Shown in pieces: positions 47,860-59,909 of a DNA stretch of 64,000 nucleotides. Numbering within the stretch: position 1 is the first letter of the stretch; the number at the start of each line of letters is the position of its first letter. The translations under genes were made by a program, and so were the position numbers. Source of the stretch: Benincasa hispida (lineage: Eukaryota > Streptophyta > Magnoliopsida > Cucurbitales > Cucurbitaceae); the NCBI RefSeq assembly GCF_009727055.1, contig NC_052349.1, positions 46,893,174 through 46,957,173 on the forward strand, read 5' to 3'. Under the pieces are notes generated by a model. That model did not search any database. It was not told the origin of the DNA and saw nothing but the letters and a program-made list of their open reading frames with translations.

Positions 47860-47955
47860 ATTCCCAAGTTTCACGAACAATCCTCTTTAAGTTCTAACGA
47901 ACTGCTTCTCCAACGATTGATCACGAACAATTTCTTGAACAATCTCGAACACTAC
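47860..47955 (-). repeat. Copia LTR C6, left piece
   Basis: Aligns with the end of LTR C4 (about 33605-33715, reverse complement). It continues at 53533 after the insertion of the element 47956-53532; ACTAC at 47951-47955 is the left copy of its target duplication. Confidence 0.8.
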
Positions 47956-49994
47956 TAATGGCGGGAAATTAGCTGTCAAATTACTCAACAACTAAAATTC
48001 CGTGGACGCAATATGCGATGCATGTTCTTAAGGTATGCGTTGATTGTCATGCATTGATGGTCATGCGTTGGAATGACTATGCGTTAACAAATGTATGCGA
48101 TGACCATGCGTCCTATCACAAGTTTTCTTGTGCTCACGCCAAGTATAATGCGAACGCAAGTTTCTTAGGTGATCCGAGGTCGAACACAGAGACGTGTAGC
48201 TGGGTGAATGCGATAATGTGCATGTGGCGATTGAATAAAAGAATGGATGGGGAGGTTTCTAAGCTAACCCTACTCTTACTCCTAAGTAACAAACAATGCA
48301 ATGAGAATATGCATGAGAGGTAGAGACACGACAACTCTTGACATGAAACAAATGAATAGGAAAATAGATAAAATGTGGAGATTTCTTCATTGCAACCCTT
48401 AAGAGTGACCGCAAGGGCAACCCTAGTCAACGCAAGCCATGCAATCATGCTATAACACTTGAGCCTAACTCTAGGACGTATGTGGTGGGTATGCATAACT
48501 ATCGAGATGACCGCATACAGCCACCATATCCTACTTCCTGGACACATGCAATATCCTATCCGTATGGTGCATACGCTGTGTGAAAGTAAATGGAGCTTAT
48601 CTCTAAGTTCCCCATTCTTGGCATGCATTCCAATCCGCTCTCTCGAGTCTTAGATTTGTGTGTTTAGACTACTCTCTCAAGTATGCCTAAACGATGAATG
48701 AGTGCTCATATGACAAGGTAATTGCATGAACTTTGCTGACGCAAGATTAATTCCTATCTCTAGTGAACAAAGCATACATTGCTTGATGCGACCAACACTA
48801 CCCTCTCGGGCAGTTAGTTGTTGCTGACTTTACTCATAGACAAGCATTGAGTTGGCCTATAGACAGGTTTTTCTATAGCTTCACACTAAGCAAATAAGAT
48901 TTTCTCACATACTCGCACAACGCACACCTCTCGGTGGTTTGCTACATTGCTTCATATCCTTAATCCACATGACTAAGTATGCAATACTCAAGCAATCTCA
49001 CTAAGTGATGCAATGAAGGTAAAGAAGCTAAGTAAATAAGATGGAGATGGAATCGAAGGAAATATAGAAATGCATTGAAAACAAAATGTATTAATTCCTT
49101 AATCACAAAATGTTCATACAATATAATATAATAAAAGAAAGGAAAATGAAATGATCGGGTGGAAGCAAAGGCTTGCTTCCAGCGGATGTGCGTCAAGGCT
49201 GCCGGTGGTGTCATGGATGGGCGATGGAGCTGACTCTCTCGAGTTTCTAGCTCCGGTTGTCACTCAGAATGGATGAAGGAGGTGAAGAACTCTCAAGCGT
49301 CTTCTCACGCATTAGTCTGGATCACAAGGATCCGCCCTAGGCGAACCTCAGGCAAAAACCTTGGATGATTGAATTCTCTGCTCATCGGCTATAGAGCTTA
49401 GATTGCTGACAGCATTAATGGACTGCTCTGATCTGACATTCGCGGCGCGTTTAGTCCTTTCTGAATCTCTGCTGCTAACGGCGTGGTGGGTGAAATGTCA
49501 ACATCATCTTTTGATTTTCCCAAGGTAGATGTGTTCATGCGTTCATTCCATCAACCTTGCATTGATCCCATTAGTATACGTTATTGTGTAGCCACAATCA
49601 TGCAGTCCCGCATTGCTTATACCGCAAGCTCTACACGATGACCGCAATCGCTTGACGCGCGCAACTCCCATGCGATTGATGTATATGGCTGATTATCGCA
49701 ACATCCATGCATTGATCAAATGCATTCGCCTTTGCGATGGAGACTTTCTCCGCATGCAGTCGTCTATGCGGTAGTCCGGATTCTGTGTTTGCGTCCACTT
49801 CCTGAGTTAGCTATAAAAATATACAATTGAATGCATAATAATGCATAATAATGGGTCAGTTGAGATTCTTAATGTTGAATGCCGCAAGCTCAATTTCTTA
49901 TGAATTTCGAACATAATTTTCGCATATTCTACTTAACAACCCTCATAATTCTAAGTAAAAGGCCTAAGATAACATGTATTTCTGTCTGTCATCA
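47956..49994 (-). repeat. 3' LTR of the non-autonomous element
   Basis: On the - strand it starts TGATGACAGACAGAAATACATG at 49994. Compared with the 5' LTR, about 8 bases around the TATA box (49398-49408) are missing, so this copy has lost that promoter element. A 101-codon frame (48018-48323) also exists in the 5' LTR but lies inside LTR sequence and looks accidental. Confidence 0.9.
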
Positions 49995-50319
49995 CACTCC
50001 CAAACTTAAAATCATGCTTGTCCTCAAGCATGCGTTATACTCAAGAAATTCCAACTCACCTTCTTGCTTTCCTTTGCGATGACCAGCTTCTCAGAATATA
50101 ATTTACTCATACCTCCAACCATCGCCGTAATGCTCTCCTCCACTTTGGCTGCTTCTTCAAAAAGATCTTTTCTAAGTTTAGATCCGACAAGCCTTTGCTA
50201 AAAAACTTTTTATTCATTCACCGCAACTTTGTGTTTAGCTTTTGAGAATGCGTTCGTTCAAAACATTTCAAAAATTTTGCGATTACTTATTCTAATGCGG
50301 CGTTGAACCTGGTTACGCC

Positions 50320-50504
50320 CTTCATTTTGGCTTACCCCCACGTGTATCATGCGGGCATCCAACTTCGGTTGCGTTCCATATTCAACTCAATTCTTGTCTC
50401 GTTTGATTTGGCTTGTGCCGGACAGAGGAGTTACGCTTATGCGTTGATCCTGTCGACTTAACTTCGTTTTGGCTTGCCCCCACGTGTGTCATGCGGATAT
50501 CCAA
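50320..50504 (-). repeat. Paired 43-nt motif in 3' region
   Basis: Copies at 50504-50462 and 50362-50320 (- strand), 142 bases apart, contain CCGCATGACACACGTGGGG and CCGCATGATACACGTGGGG. They align without gaps with the pair at 6301-6523 in a different element. Confidence 0.8.
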
Positions 50505-51470
50505 CTATGGGTAAGTGCCTTTCATAACTGAAATCTTATCAACATGGGTTTCCCCATTGCATTGACAATGGAGTTATTATTCTCAAAAACTCTCTTCACT
50601 TTTTTTTTCAAATAATCGCAATGCAATGAATGCAATTCTCCAAGACCGCTGCCATCTCCAAATTTAAAGGTTGGTAGTGTTCTCACCGCAAAGCTAAAAA
50701 TAAACTCATAGGAATGTGGTAATAAATGTTTGAATAAAGGTTTGCACAAAATAAAACTTAAGACTTTCAAAATTTGAAGAAGCTATTAAAAGTAAGGAAC
50801 GCCTTGCGATGATTAATTAGAAGATGCGGTGAATTATACGTGTCATCATAGAAACACCGCAAAGCACGCAATTGGGAAAGAAAGAATTTCAAAAGGATAA
50901 GGTATACAAGATAACAAGGAAAGAACCTTAGGCGGAATAACTCATGCGATCATGCGTTGGAATCCACATGATCGAAGCCTTGCGTTGAGGGATGAAAGGA
51001 ATTCTTCCGTTGAATTACGCACCGAGGAGACTTATTGTTGCACCTACAAGAGCAAACACACCACAACCAAGGAAGCAGCCATATATCCAAAATAACAATA
51101 AAAATAAAAATAACCTAAACTAAGAAAGTAAAGTAAAGATAGAGTAGAAGACATCCCTGGAAAAATAAGAGCCTTGTCACCGCAAGGAGTCTTCCATGCA
51201 GGAGATTACTCTCGACTGCTTGGGTCAAGGAGCATGCTCTGACCATTGGAACTTCCGGCAATTGTTAGGCGCATGTTGGCCACCATGTGCTTAGAATTAT
51301 CTTCAGCTCATGCGACTGATTGCCTTTCTACCTTGGAATCAATACTGGCTTTCGGCGTATCGCCTACACTTCAATATTGTTTACAGCCTGGTCGCACAAG
51401 CTACAATACTCCCAAGATAAAAAGTTTGCCTGCAGAGACACAAAACTCAACAAACAATTAGCTGCCAAGT

Positions 51471-51487
51471 CCCAGCTACGGCGCCAA
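51471..51487 (-). other. Primer binding site of the non-autonomous element
   Basis: On the - strand TGGCGCCGTAGCTGGG follows AGTTTT after the LTR end. It matches the first part of the tRNA-Asp-type site (TGGCGCCGT) of Athila elements; the 3' half deviates. Confidence 0.8.
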
Positions 51488-51492
51488 AAACT

Positions 51493-53532
51493 TGATGGTG
51501 GGAAATTAGCTATCAAATTACTCAACAACTAAAATTTCGTGGACGCAATATGCGATGCATGTTCTTAAGGTATGCGTTGATTGTCATGCGTCAATGGTTA
51601 TGCGTTGGAATGAATATGCGTTAACAAATGTATGCGATGACTATGCGTCCTGTCACAAGTTTTCTTGCGCTCACGCCAAGTATAACGCGAACGCAAGTTT
51701 CTTAGGTGATTCGAGGTCGAACACAGGGACTTGTAGTTGGGTGAATGAGGTAATGTGCATACAGCAGTTGAATAAAAGAATGGATGGGGAGGTTTCTAAG
51801 CTAAGCCTACTCCCACTCCTAAGTAACAGACAACACAATGAGAATATGCATGAGAGGTAGAGACACGATAACTCTTGACATGAAACAAATGAATGGGAAA
51901 ATAGATAAAATGTGGAGATGTCTTCATTGCAACCCTTAAGAGTGACTGCAAGGGCAACCCTAGTCAACGCAAGCCATGCAATCATGCTACACACACTTAA
52001 GTCTAACTCTAGGACGTATGCGGTGGGTATGCATAAGTGTCAAGATGACCGCATACAACCACCATATCCTACTTCCTGGACTCATGCAATATCCTATCTG
52101 TAGAGTGCATACGCTGTGTGAAAACAAATGGAGCTTATCTCTAAGTTCCCTAGAGCCTATGTGTTCCAATCCGCTCTCTCGAGTCTTAGATTTGGGTTTT
52201 AGACTACTCTCTCAAGTATGCCTAAATGATGAATGATGTGCTCATAAGACAAGGTAACTGCATGAACTTTGCTGACATAAGATTATTCCTATCTCTAGTG
52301 AACAATACATACATTTCTTAATGCGACCAACCACTTACCCTCTCGAGCAGATAGTTGTTGCTGACTTTACTCATAGACAAGCATTGCGTTGGCCTATAGA
52401 CAGGCATTGCTACAGCTTCACACTAAGCAAATAAGATTTTCTCACATACTCGCACAACACACACCTCTTGGTGGTTTGCTACATGCTTCATATCCTTAAT
52501 CCACATGACTAAGTATGCAATACTCAAGCAATCTCACTAAGTGATGCAATGAAGGTAAAGAAGTTAAGTAAAGAAGATGGAGATGGAGTCGAAGGAAATA
52601 TAAAAATGCATTGAAAACAAAATGTATTAATTCTTTATTCACAAAATGTCATACAATACAATATAATAAAAGAAAGGAAAATGAAATGACCGGTTGGAAA
52701 CAAAGACTTGCTTCCAGCGGATATGCGTCAAGGCTGCCGGTAGTGCCATGGATGGGCGGTGGAGCTGACTCTCTCGAGATCTAGCTCCGGTCGTCACTCA
52801 GAATGGATGAAGGAGGTGAAGAACTCTCAAGCGTCTTCTCACGCAATAGTCTAGATCACAAGGATCTGCCCTAGGCGAACCTCAGGCGAAAACCTTGGAT
52901 GATTGAATTTCTGCTCATCGACTTCTTTATATAGAGCTTGGATTGCCGATAGCATTAATGGACTTCTCTGATCTGACATTCACGGTGCGTTTAGTCCTTT
53001 TGGAATCTCTGCTGCTAACGGCGTGGTGGGTGAAATGTCAACATCAACTTTTGATCCCAAGGTAGATGCATTGATGCGTTCATTCCATCAACCTTGCATT
53101 GATCCCATTAGTATGTGTTATCATGTAGCCACAATCATGCAGTGACCGCATTCGCTTAACACTGCAACTCTACACGATGATTGCAATCGCTTAACACGCG
53201 CAACTCCCATGCGATGGATGCATACGGTTGATTATCGCAACATCCATGCATTGATCGAATGCGTTTGCCTTTGCGATGGAGACTTTCTCCACATGCGGTC
53301 GTCTATGCAGTAGTCCAGATTCCACATTTGCATCCACTTCCTGCGTTAGCTACAAAATTATACAATTGAACATATAATAACACATAATAATGGGTCAGCT
53401 GAGATTATTAATGCTGGATGCCACAAGCTCAATTTCTTATGAATTCCGAACATAATTGCCGCATATTCTGCTTAACAGCCCTCATAATTCTAAGTAAAAG
53501 GCTAAGATGACATGCATTTCTGCCTGTCATCA
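51493..53532 (-). repeat. 5' LTR of the non-autonomous element
   Basis: On the - strand it starts TGATGACAGGCAGAAATG (53532) and ends ..CCACCATCA (51493). A start hairpin lies at 53506-53531 (10 of 11 stem pairs, loop GAAA). A TATA box (CTATATAAAG, - strand, about 52940-52929) is present, unlike the 3' LTR. It is full of ATGCG/CGCAT words. Confidence 0.9.
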
Positions 53533-54898
53533 ACTACCACGAGAGTAACGATCTCGTTACTCTCTAGGATTCTAATAGAGAGATAGGTGGTATCCAACTA
53601 TTGGGAGATGGAGGGGAGAAAAGGGTTTTGGAGAGTAGAAAGGATTCTCTTTGTAGCTTAGGGAAAATTTTGCACAATAACTTGTGTGTTGTGTTTTATC
53701 AGTGTCTGTGTCAGTCAAAGGGGCCATAGAGATATCTTTATATAGAGAATGGTCAAACTTTTTTTCCTAATACTTTTCCTATTTCCCTTTTCCACAATTT
53801 ATTAATTAAATAGCACTTATTTAATTAATTAACTCAAGTAGATAACACTTATTTAATTTAATTCGCACATTAAATAACTATTTATACATTATTTAATTTA
53901 ATGTATATATATTTAATTATCATAAACATCATATGTATATGTGTAATATCTCTCTATTAATTAATTCTTTGTGAATCTAATTTATTGAATCTTATTTAAT
54001 ATTACTTTCCAATTTAATTTAAATTATAGATCATATCTATAATCAATATTAATCACATTAATATATGGTTTCCTCAAATTAATTTGAATAATTCAAATCA
54101 TCCCTCTTAAACATCCTCTGTGAGTTAACAAGGGGACTTGGTGGACCTGTAGATCAGAAGCTCCAATGATATGAGATTAATTGGTTAAACTCATTAACCA
54201 AGTTAATCAATATTCGTTAATTGTGGATACACTCCACTAAAAATCCACAACTGCACTCTTCTCACTATGAATATATTTTGGTATTCATGGATATAGATCA
54301 ATAACAACAAGTTAGTCTTTCACGAGTGTTCGTAACTCCAACTGGGTCAAATTATCGTTTTACCCTTGAGTTACCTCTGATTCCTTAAGTACCAGTGCTC
54401 CTCTAATGAACAACCTGTTTATAGTCCAACCAATAAACAGAAACCCTCTTGGGCCAATGAGAGGGTAGGACTCTTTGTTCAAGTCTCGAAGACACCACTT
54501 AAGGGAACCCTCATTTACTTACCCTTAAGACGAGAAGGAGATAGTTCCATCTTGTATTATTATATTCCTAGCTCCCCACTCGGTCTCGTTCCCAAAATGG
54601 TAGGTATATTAGGCCGACGAATAGTCCACCCTCACCCATACAAATCAAAGGACAATCCCTCGTGAACAATTCATAATATTCTCAGGATTAAGAAAAGTTG
54701 CCTAGGTCATCCTATTGAAATAGGAACCTAGCTACTTAACGGTGTTACATATAGTGGTTACTATTTCTCGGTCTGATCTTATGCAAACTCATTGCATAGG
54801 ATACCCCCACTGGCAAATCAACTACACGAACATGTTGGATCAATGTGTTTGTATCAAATACAAAGTGGGTCATATCCTTAATGTTATCAAGAGAAGGT
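53533..54898 (-). repeat. Copia LTR C6, right piece
   Basis: It continues the LTR interrupted at 47955 and aligns with LTR C4 and C5 (blocks around GTGGACCTGTAGATC, TCGTTTTACCC and CATAGGATACCC). The LTR start is missing; it breaks off near 54898 against another LTR end. Confidence 0.8.
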
Positions 54899-55540
54899 TG
54901 AAGGAACCGGTTTGAATCATACAAAAATATTATGCATTTAAATTAAAATTTTACCGCGTGCTATTTATGAAAAAGAGAAAAGAGATGGGAGAAGAATTAC
55001 TAACCCTTGAAGATCCGATCTTCACGTATAATTTCTCCTCCAAAATTGCAATGAACTCAAAACCCTAATTGGTCACCACCACAAAGGTTTCCCCTGTATT
55101 CTCTAAGATGAGAATCCAAGGAATTGTGGGCTCTTGGTATTTTGGAAGTGAGGGAAAATTAAGAGAAAGAGATTGAGCGAAAAACTTTAGAACTTTTCTC
55201 TTTTTTTTTTTTTTATATGATATTGTTCTCTGTAAAATTCAAATGGGAAGAAGATGATGGTAACAACCCCTCTGCACCACTTCTCACAAAAACACATAAC
55301 TAAAAGGAAAAAGGGGAAAGGAATTACAATTCTCTCCCAAAATAATTTTTAAAAATAAAATAAATAAAATAAAATTTATTTTAATAAAGCAATAATATAT
55401 ATATATATATATATAATCATTTTATCATATAATATATATTAAACTATATGTTATATCAAATATAGCATATAACCTATAGTTTAATATTGTATCAAATACA
55501 ATATAGCTTATAGGTTTTATTCTCTCATTGTGTGAAAATG
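54899..55540 (-). repeat. Copia LTR C7 fragment (3' end)
   Basis: It begins TGAAGGAACC, like the left border of the E2 LTR at 28976, and shares the stretch with CCTTGAAGA and the 'TGAGAATCCA(A/G)G' block (compare 29133-29320). It ends near the GTGTGAAAATGA block at 55535. AT repeats at 55398-55414. Confidence 0.6.
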
Positions 55541-56204
55541 ATCAAAAACCCAGGGCAAAACTCCTAATTTGAGCAATTACGGGTTGGCTATGGAATTAGG
55601 AAGAAACCAAGGATCAAGGGGCAAGAAAAGAAGCAATTTTGGAAGACAATTTGGGGGAGCCAGAGTTGGACGAGCGTTGCAACACTGCAGACTCGAGAGC
55701 AATCTGAAACAGGATAGCATCGCAATGCTACGACTTCTACGTGCGACTGGCATGACGCTAGTGTTACAATACTGATTTGCAGCGTTGCAACGCTGCGAGT
55801 GCATTATAAATTCTATGTTGCACCGCCAAATCTGAAGGGAAGAAATTTTAGAGAGTTTTACACAAAAATTCAAGTCCGTATAGAGGTAAATAAGAGTGAT
55901 TTCAAATCATTTTGGCTGAAGACTCAAGATTTTGATTGAAGGTTGATCCGAGAGCATTCTGGGCTGATTGTGATGGGAAGAATTGATCGAGAACATGCAT
56001 TTTATTGAAGACCAATTAGGAATCGTGGCGAGAGTCAAGGAGATCATGATTAGGATTCTATCCTATTGAGAGGAGATTGTTCTTCTATGTTTATAATATT
56101 GTTTTGCTATGATGACTGCTTATTTGTTGGTTATTGTTAATTTGGGCCTTTTTTTTGTAGTTGTTGCATAATCCTGTGCATGCGAAGAAGTCAACAGGCT
56201 GAAA
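55541..56204 (+). repeat. LTR-like fragment with AGCGTTGCAACGCTGCG motif
   Basis: No gene. The palindromic AGCGTTGCAACGCT word (55782) and neighbouring GCAATGCTACGA blocks also occur in the B-type LTRs (near 12935 and 16160-16290), so this is probably a related LTR fragment. Confidence 0.45.
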
Positions 56205-56871
56205 TGTCACACCCCGCCCCGAGCCCGCACTCCTGAATCCGAGGAGAGGAGTGAGGGACCGCAGATACCATCCTTTTGTGATACCTACTATCTAACTGAA
56301 CCTCTTTACTACACTCATTAAACTTTAAGTCAAGGAGATAACAACAACTGATTAAGTAGGCCCATTTTATTACAACAATGTAATGTTTATACAACTCCAA
56401 GATTTAACAACAAAGTTTACAACAATAACTCTTTAAAACCCTTTGGAAGTGTAACTGTTGCTTGTGGTAGACCTTGACCTTAGTAGCACCCTGGAACTCT
56501 TCACCTTTCGCTACTTGGGAAGAAAAACATGAAATAACAAAATGAGCTTCACAAAGCTCAGTGAGTGGTAAGAAACTTCTAGAGTCTATTTCAACTCATA
56601 AATAACAAGCATATCATAAATACGAGATTACATTCAAACCTCAGCCTTGAATGAGTCTGTTCTCAACTCTATCTACACGCACGGTAGATAGCTAAACTGA
56701 TGACTTCTTAGAATGAGTCTATTCTCTACCTACACACACGGTAGTTAGTTAAGTAATACTAATCATGAACGCTTACTCTGCTGAGTTCCCTTTTGTTCCC
56801 AATGTCTCTTATGTGCACATAGCTCCCCACGCATAGGCTCAGAAGCTATGCCCATTGGCTCTCTGACCATG
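56205..56871 (+). repeat. Gypsy-type LTR fragment (TGTCACACCCCGCCCC start)
   Basis: The start TGTCACACCCCGCCCC and the AGCTTCACAAAGCTCAGTGAGTGG block are of the kind seen in plant Ty3/gypsy LTRs. Two related blocks (ATGAGTCT..TCTACCTACAC..CACGGTAG) occur near 56648 and 56712. It is cut at 56871 by the next LTR. Confidence 0.5.
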
Positions 56872-59027
56872 TGATGACATGTAGAAATGCATGTAATCTT
56901 AGGCCTTTTACTTAGAATTATGAAGGTTGTTAGGCAGAATATGCGTCGATCATGATAAGAATTCACAAGAATATGAGCTTGCATCGATCAGCATGTTAAA
57001 ACTCAGCTAACCCATTACTTTGCATTAATTATGCGTTCAATGTTCTATCTTTATAGCTAATGCAGGAAATTAACACAAACGCGGAAACCGGACCACCGCA
57101 TAGACGACCGCATGTGGAGAAGCTCTCCATCGCAAGGCAAATGCATCGATCAACGCATGGGTGTTGCAGTGATCAACCACATGCATCCATCGCATGAGGA
57201 TTATGCTCGTCAGGCGATTACGGTCATCGTGTAGAGTTGCGGTATTAAGCGAATGCAACCATTGAATGATTACGGCTACGTGACAATGCAAACTAATGGA
57301 TCAACATAAGGTAGGTGAAATGAACGCATTAACGCATCTACCTCGAGAAAATCCAAAGCTGATGTTGACATTTCACCTACCACGCCGTTAGTGGCAGAGG
57401 TTCAAAAAGGACGAACGCGCCGTATGTCAGACTCAGAGCAGTCCAATTAATGCTGTCGGCAACCCAAGCTCTATAAATAGAGGCCGAAGAGCTGAAATTC
57501 GATCATTCGGAGATTATTCCTCAACCGGGGATTTTTCCCGCGATTTAGACAAAACGCGTGAGAAGATGGCTGAGAGTTCTTCACCTCCTTCATCCATTCC
57601 GAGTGACGACCAGAGCCTTCGATCGGAGCTAGATCTCGAGAGAGTCTGCTTCTACGCCCATCCATCGCACCACCGGTAGCCTTGACGCACATCCGCTGGG
57701 AGCAAATCTTTGCTTCCAGCCAGTCATTTCCTTTTCTTTCTTTTCCTATATTGTATTGTATGACATTTTGAATTAAGAAATTAATACAATCTGTTTTCAA
57801 TGCACTTCTTTGCTTCCTTAAACTCCATGTCCATCTTCTTGCTTAACATCTTTACTTTCATTGCAACACTTAGTGGGATTGCTTGGGTATTGCATACTTA
57901 GTCATGTGGATTAGGGATATGAAGCATGTAGCAATCCACCGAGAGATGTGCGTTGCGTGAGTGTGTGAGAAAACCTTATTTGCTTAGTGTGAAGCTGCTG
58001 CAACGTCTGTCTATAGGCTAACGCATTGCTTGTCTATGAGTAAAGTCAGCAACAATCAACTGCCCAAGAAGGTAAGTGGTTGGATGCATTAAGCAAGGTT
58101 TGCGTTGTTCACTAGGGATAGTAGCAACCTTGCGTCAACCAAGTTCATGTGATTGTCTTGTAGTATGTATGCTTCATTCGTCCATTAGGGATACTTGGGA
58201 GGGTAGTCTAAGGACAGGATCTAGGCTTGGGAAGGTCGGGTCAGAATCTATGCTTAGAAGAGTCAGATTAGAACAGATAATACAAGAGATAGGCGCTTAG
58301 GAATGAGCACTATTTATTATTAACACATTGCATGCATCCTAGAGATAGGATACGATTGAGTGCGATCATCGTAGCGTTGTGTGCATTTGCATCATCACAT
58401 AGGAAAAGAGTAGAGACTTAGGAATAAGCTCTATGGATACTTTTGCATTCAACACATGTGTCCTAGACTTAGGAGCACCGCATTTCCATTGGAAAATGAC
58501 TTATCGTGCATGAGTGTAGCATAAGTGTAGCATGAGCGCATTGGCTTACGTTGACTAGGGTTGCCCTCGCAGTCACTCTTAAGGTTTGCAATGAAAACAT
58601 CTCCGCATTTTATCTATTTTCTCACACATTTATTTCATGTCAAGGTTTGTCGTATCTCTACCCTTCATGCATATTCTCATTGCATTGTCTGTTAGATAGG
58701 AGTAGGAGTAGGATTAAAGTAGTAACATCTCCTCCATTCTTTTATTTATATCGCCGCATGCACATCACCGCAACACATATAGCTACAAGTCCCTGTGTTC
58801 GACCTCGGATTACTCGAGAAACTTGCATCCATGTTATACTTGGCGTGAATGCAAGAAAACTTGTGGCAGGATGCATGGTCATCGCATACATTTATTAATG
58901 CATATTCATTCCAATGCACGATCATCGACGCATGACTATCAATGCATATCTTAGGAACATGCATCGCATAATGCGTCCAAGGGAAGTTGGTTGTCGAGTA
59001 AAATTGACTTCCAATTTCCCGTCATCA
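56872..59027 (+). repeat. Third copy of the non-autonomous LTR (5' LTR, + strand)
   Basis: It starts TGATGACATGTAGAAATGC and ends CCCGTCATCA. It aligns with the reverse complement of the LTRs at 47956-49994 and 51493-53532, except for 58195-58510, which instead aligns with the H-type LTR (5007-5290). A start hairpin lies at 56877-56894 (7-bp stem, GAAA loop) and a TATA box (TATAAATA) at 57472-57479. Confidence 0.85.
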
Positions 59028-59909
59028 GGTTTTTGGCATCATTTCCGGGTAGGCAGCTAAATGTTTGTTAAGTTTTGTGTCTCTGCAAGCAACTTTTTAT
59101 CTTGGATGTATTGCAGCTTGTGTGACTAGGTTGCAAACAATATTGAAGTGTAGACGATGCGCTGAAAGCCAATGTTGACCCCAAGGTAGAAGGGCAATCA
59201 GTCGCAAAAGAACTGAAGGCAGTTCTAAGCTCACGGTGGCCAACATGCGCCCAACAATTGCCGGAAGTTCCAATGGTCAAGGCAACTTGACTCAAACAGT
59301 TGAGAGCCATCTCTGGCATGGAAGACTCCTTGCGGTGACAACACTTCTATTTTTCCAGGGACGTCTTCTGCTCTATCTTTACTTTGCTTTCTTAGTATAG
59401 GTTATTTTTATTTTATTTTCATTGTTATTTTGGATATATGGCTACTTCCTTGGTTGTGGTACGTTTGCTCTTGCAGGTGCAACAATAAGTTTCCTCGATT
59501 CGTAGTTCAACGAAAGAATTCCTTTCACTCTTCAACGCATGGCTTCAATCGCGTGGATTCCAACGCATGAGCGCATGCGTTGTTTCGTCTAAGGTCTTTT
59601 CTTGTTATCTTGTATGCCTTATCCTTTTGAAATTCTCTTTTTCCCGATTGCGTTGTTTTGCGATGTTTCTATGATGGTACGTATAGTTCACCACATTTTC
59701 TAACTAATTAATGCAAGGCATTTTTCACTTTTATTAGCTTCTTCAAATTTTTGAATTCTTGAGTTTTATCTTGTGCAAACTTTTGTTCAAACATTTATTA
59801 ACATATTCTTGTTATTTTGTCTTTAGCTTTGCATTGAGAATGCTGCCAGCCTCTAAGTTTGGGGGTGGCAACGGTCTTGGAGAATTGCGTTCATTATATT
59901 ATGATCATT
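59028..59909 (+). repeat. Internal region of the third non-autonomous copy
   Basis: A degenerate primer site (TGGCATCATTTCCGGGTA, 59034-59051) follows the LTR. The rest aligns with the reverse complement of about 50570-51490. It is interrupted at 59909 by the H-type LTR of an opposite-strand element; the remaining 3' part is not in the window. Confidence 0.75.

Larger units (their letters stand above)
49995..51492 (-). repeat. Internal region of the non-autonomous element (non-coding)
   Basis: It runs from the primer site (51487-51471 on -) to the polypurine tract (AAGTTTGGGAGTG, - strand, about 50007-49995). No coding domain is seen. It aligns with 59028-59909, the internal region of the third LTR copy, and its 3' half aligns with 6100-6540. 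It contains the paired 43-nt motif at 50320-50362 and 50462-50504. Confidence 0.85.
47956..53532 (-). mobile_element. Complete non-autonomous Athila-related LTR retrotransposon
   Basis: Two LTRs of about 2.04 kb (5' LTR 51493-53532, 3' LTR 47956-49994 on the - strand) enclose 1,498 bases. The flanks are ACTAC (47951-47955) and ACTAC (53533-53537), a perfect 5-bp target duplication. A primer site adjoins the 5' LTR and a polypurine tract the 3' LTR. No gag or pol domain is present, so the element must have used proteins of an autonomous relative, probably Athila-type by its shared 3' region. One 155-base stretch compared by eye shows about 9 differences between the LTRs, mostly transitions, so the insertion is not recent. 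It sits inside copia LTR C6. Confidence 0.93.

Noticed and set aside
48018..51860. A 101-codon open frame starting MHVLKVCVDCHA present in both LTRs (48018-48323 and 51555-51860)
   Set aside because: The two frames are copies because the LTRs are copies. The encoded chain has no domain, the element is in the opposite orientation, and the third LTR copy (58746-58964 region) does not keep the full frame.
48000..59000. Repeated ATGCG-type words as a CRISPR-like array
   Set aside because: The words are 5-8 bases long, irregularly spaced, inside LTRs of a eukaryotic element, with no repeat-spacer structure.
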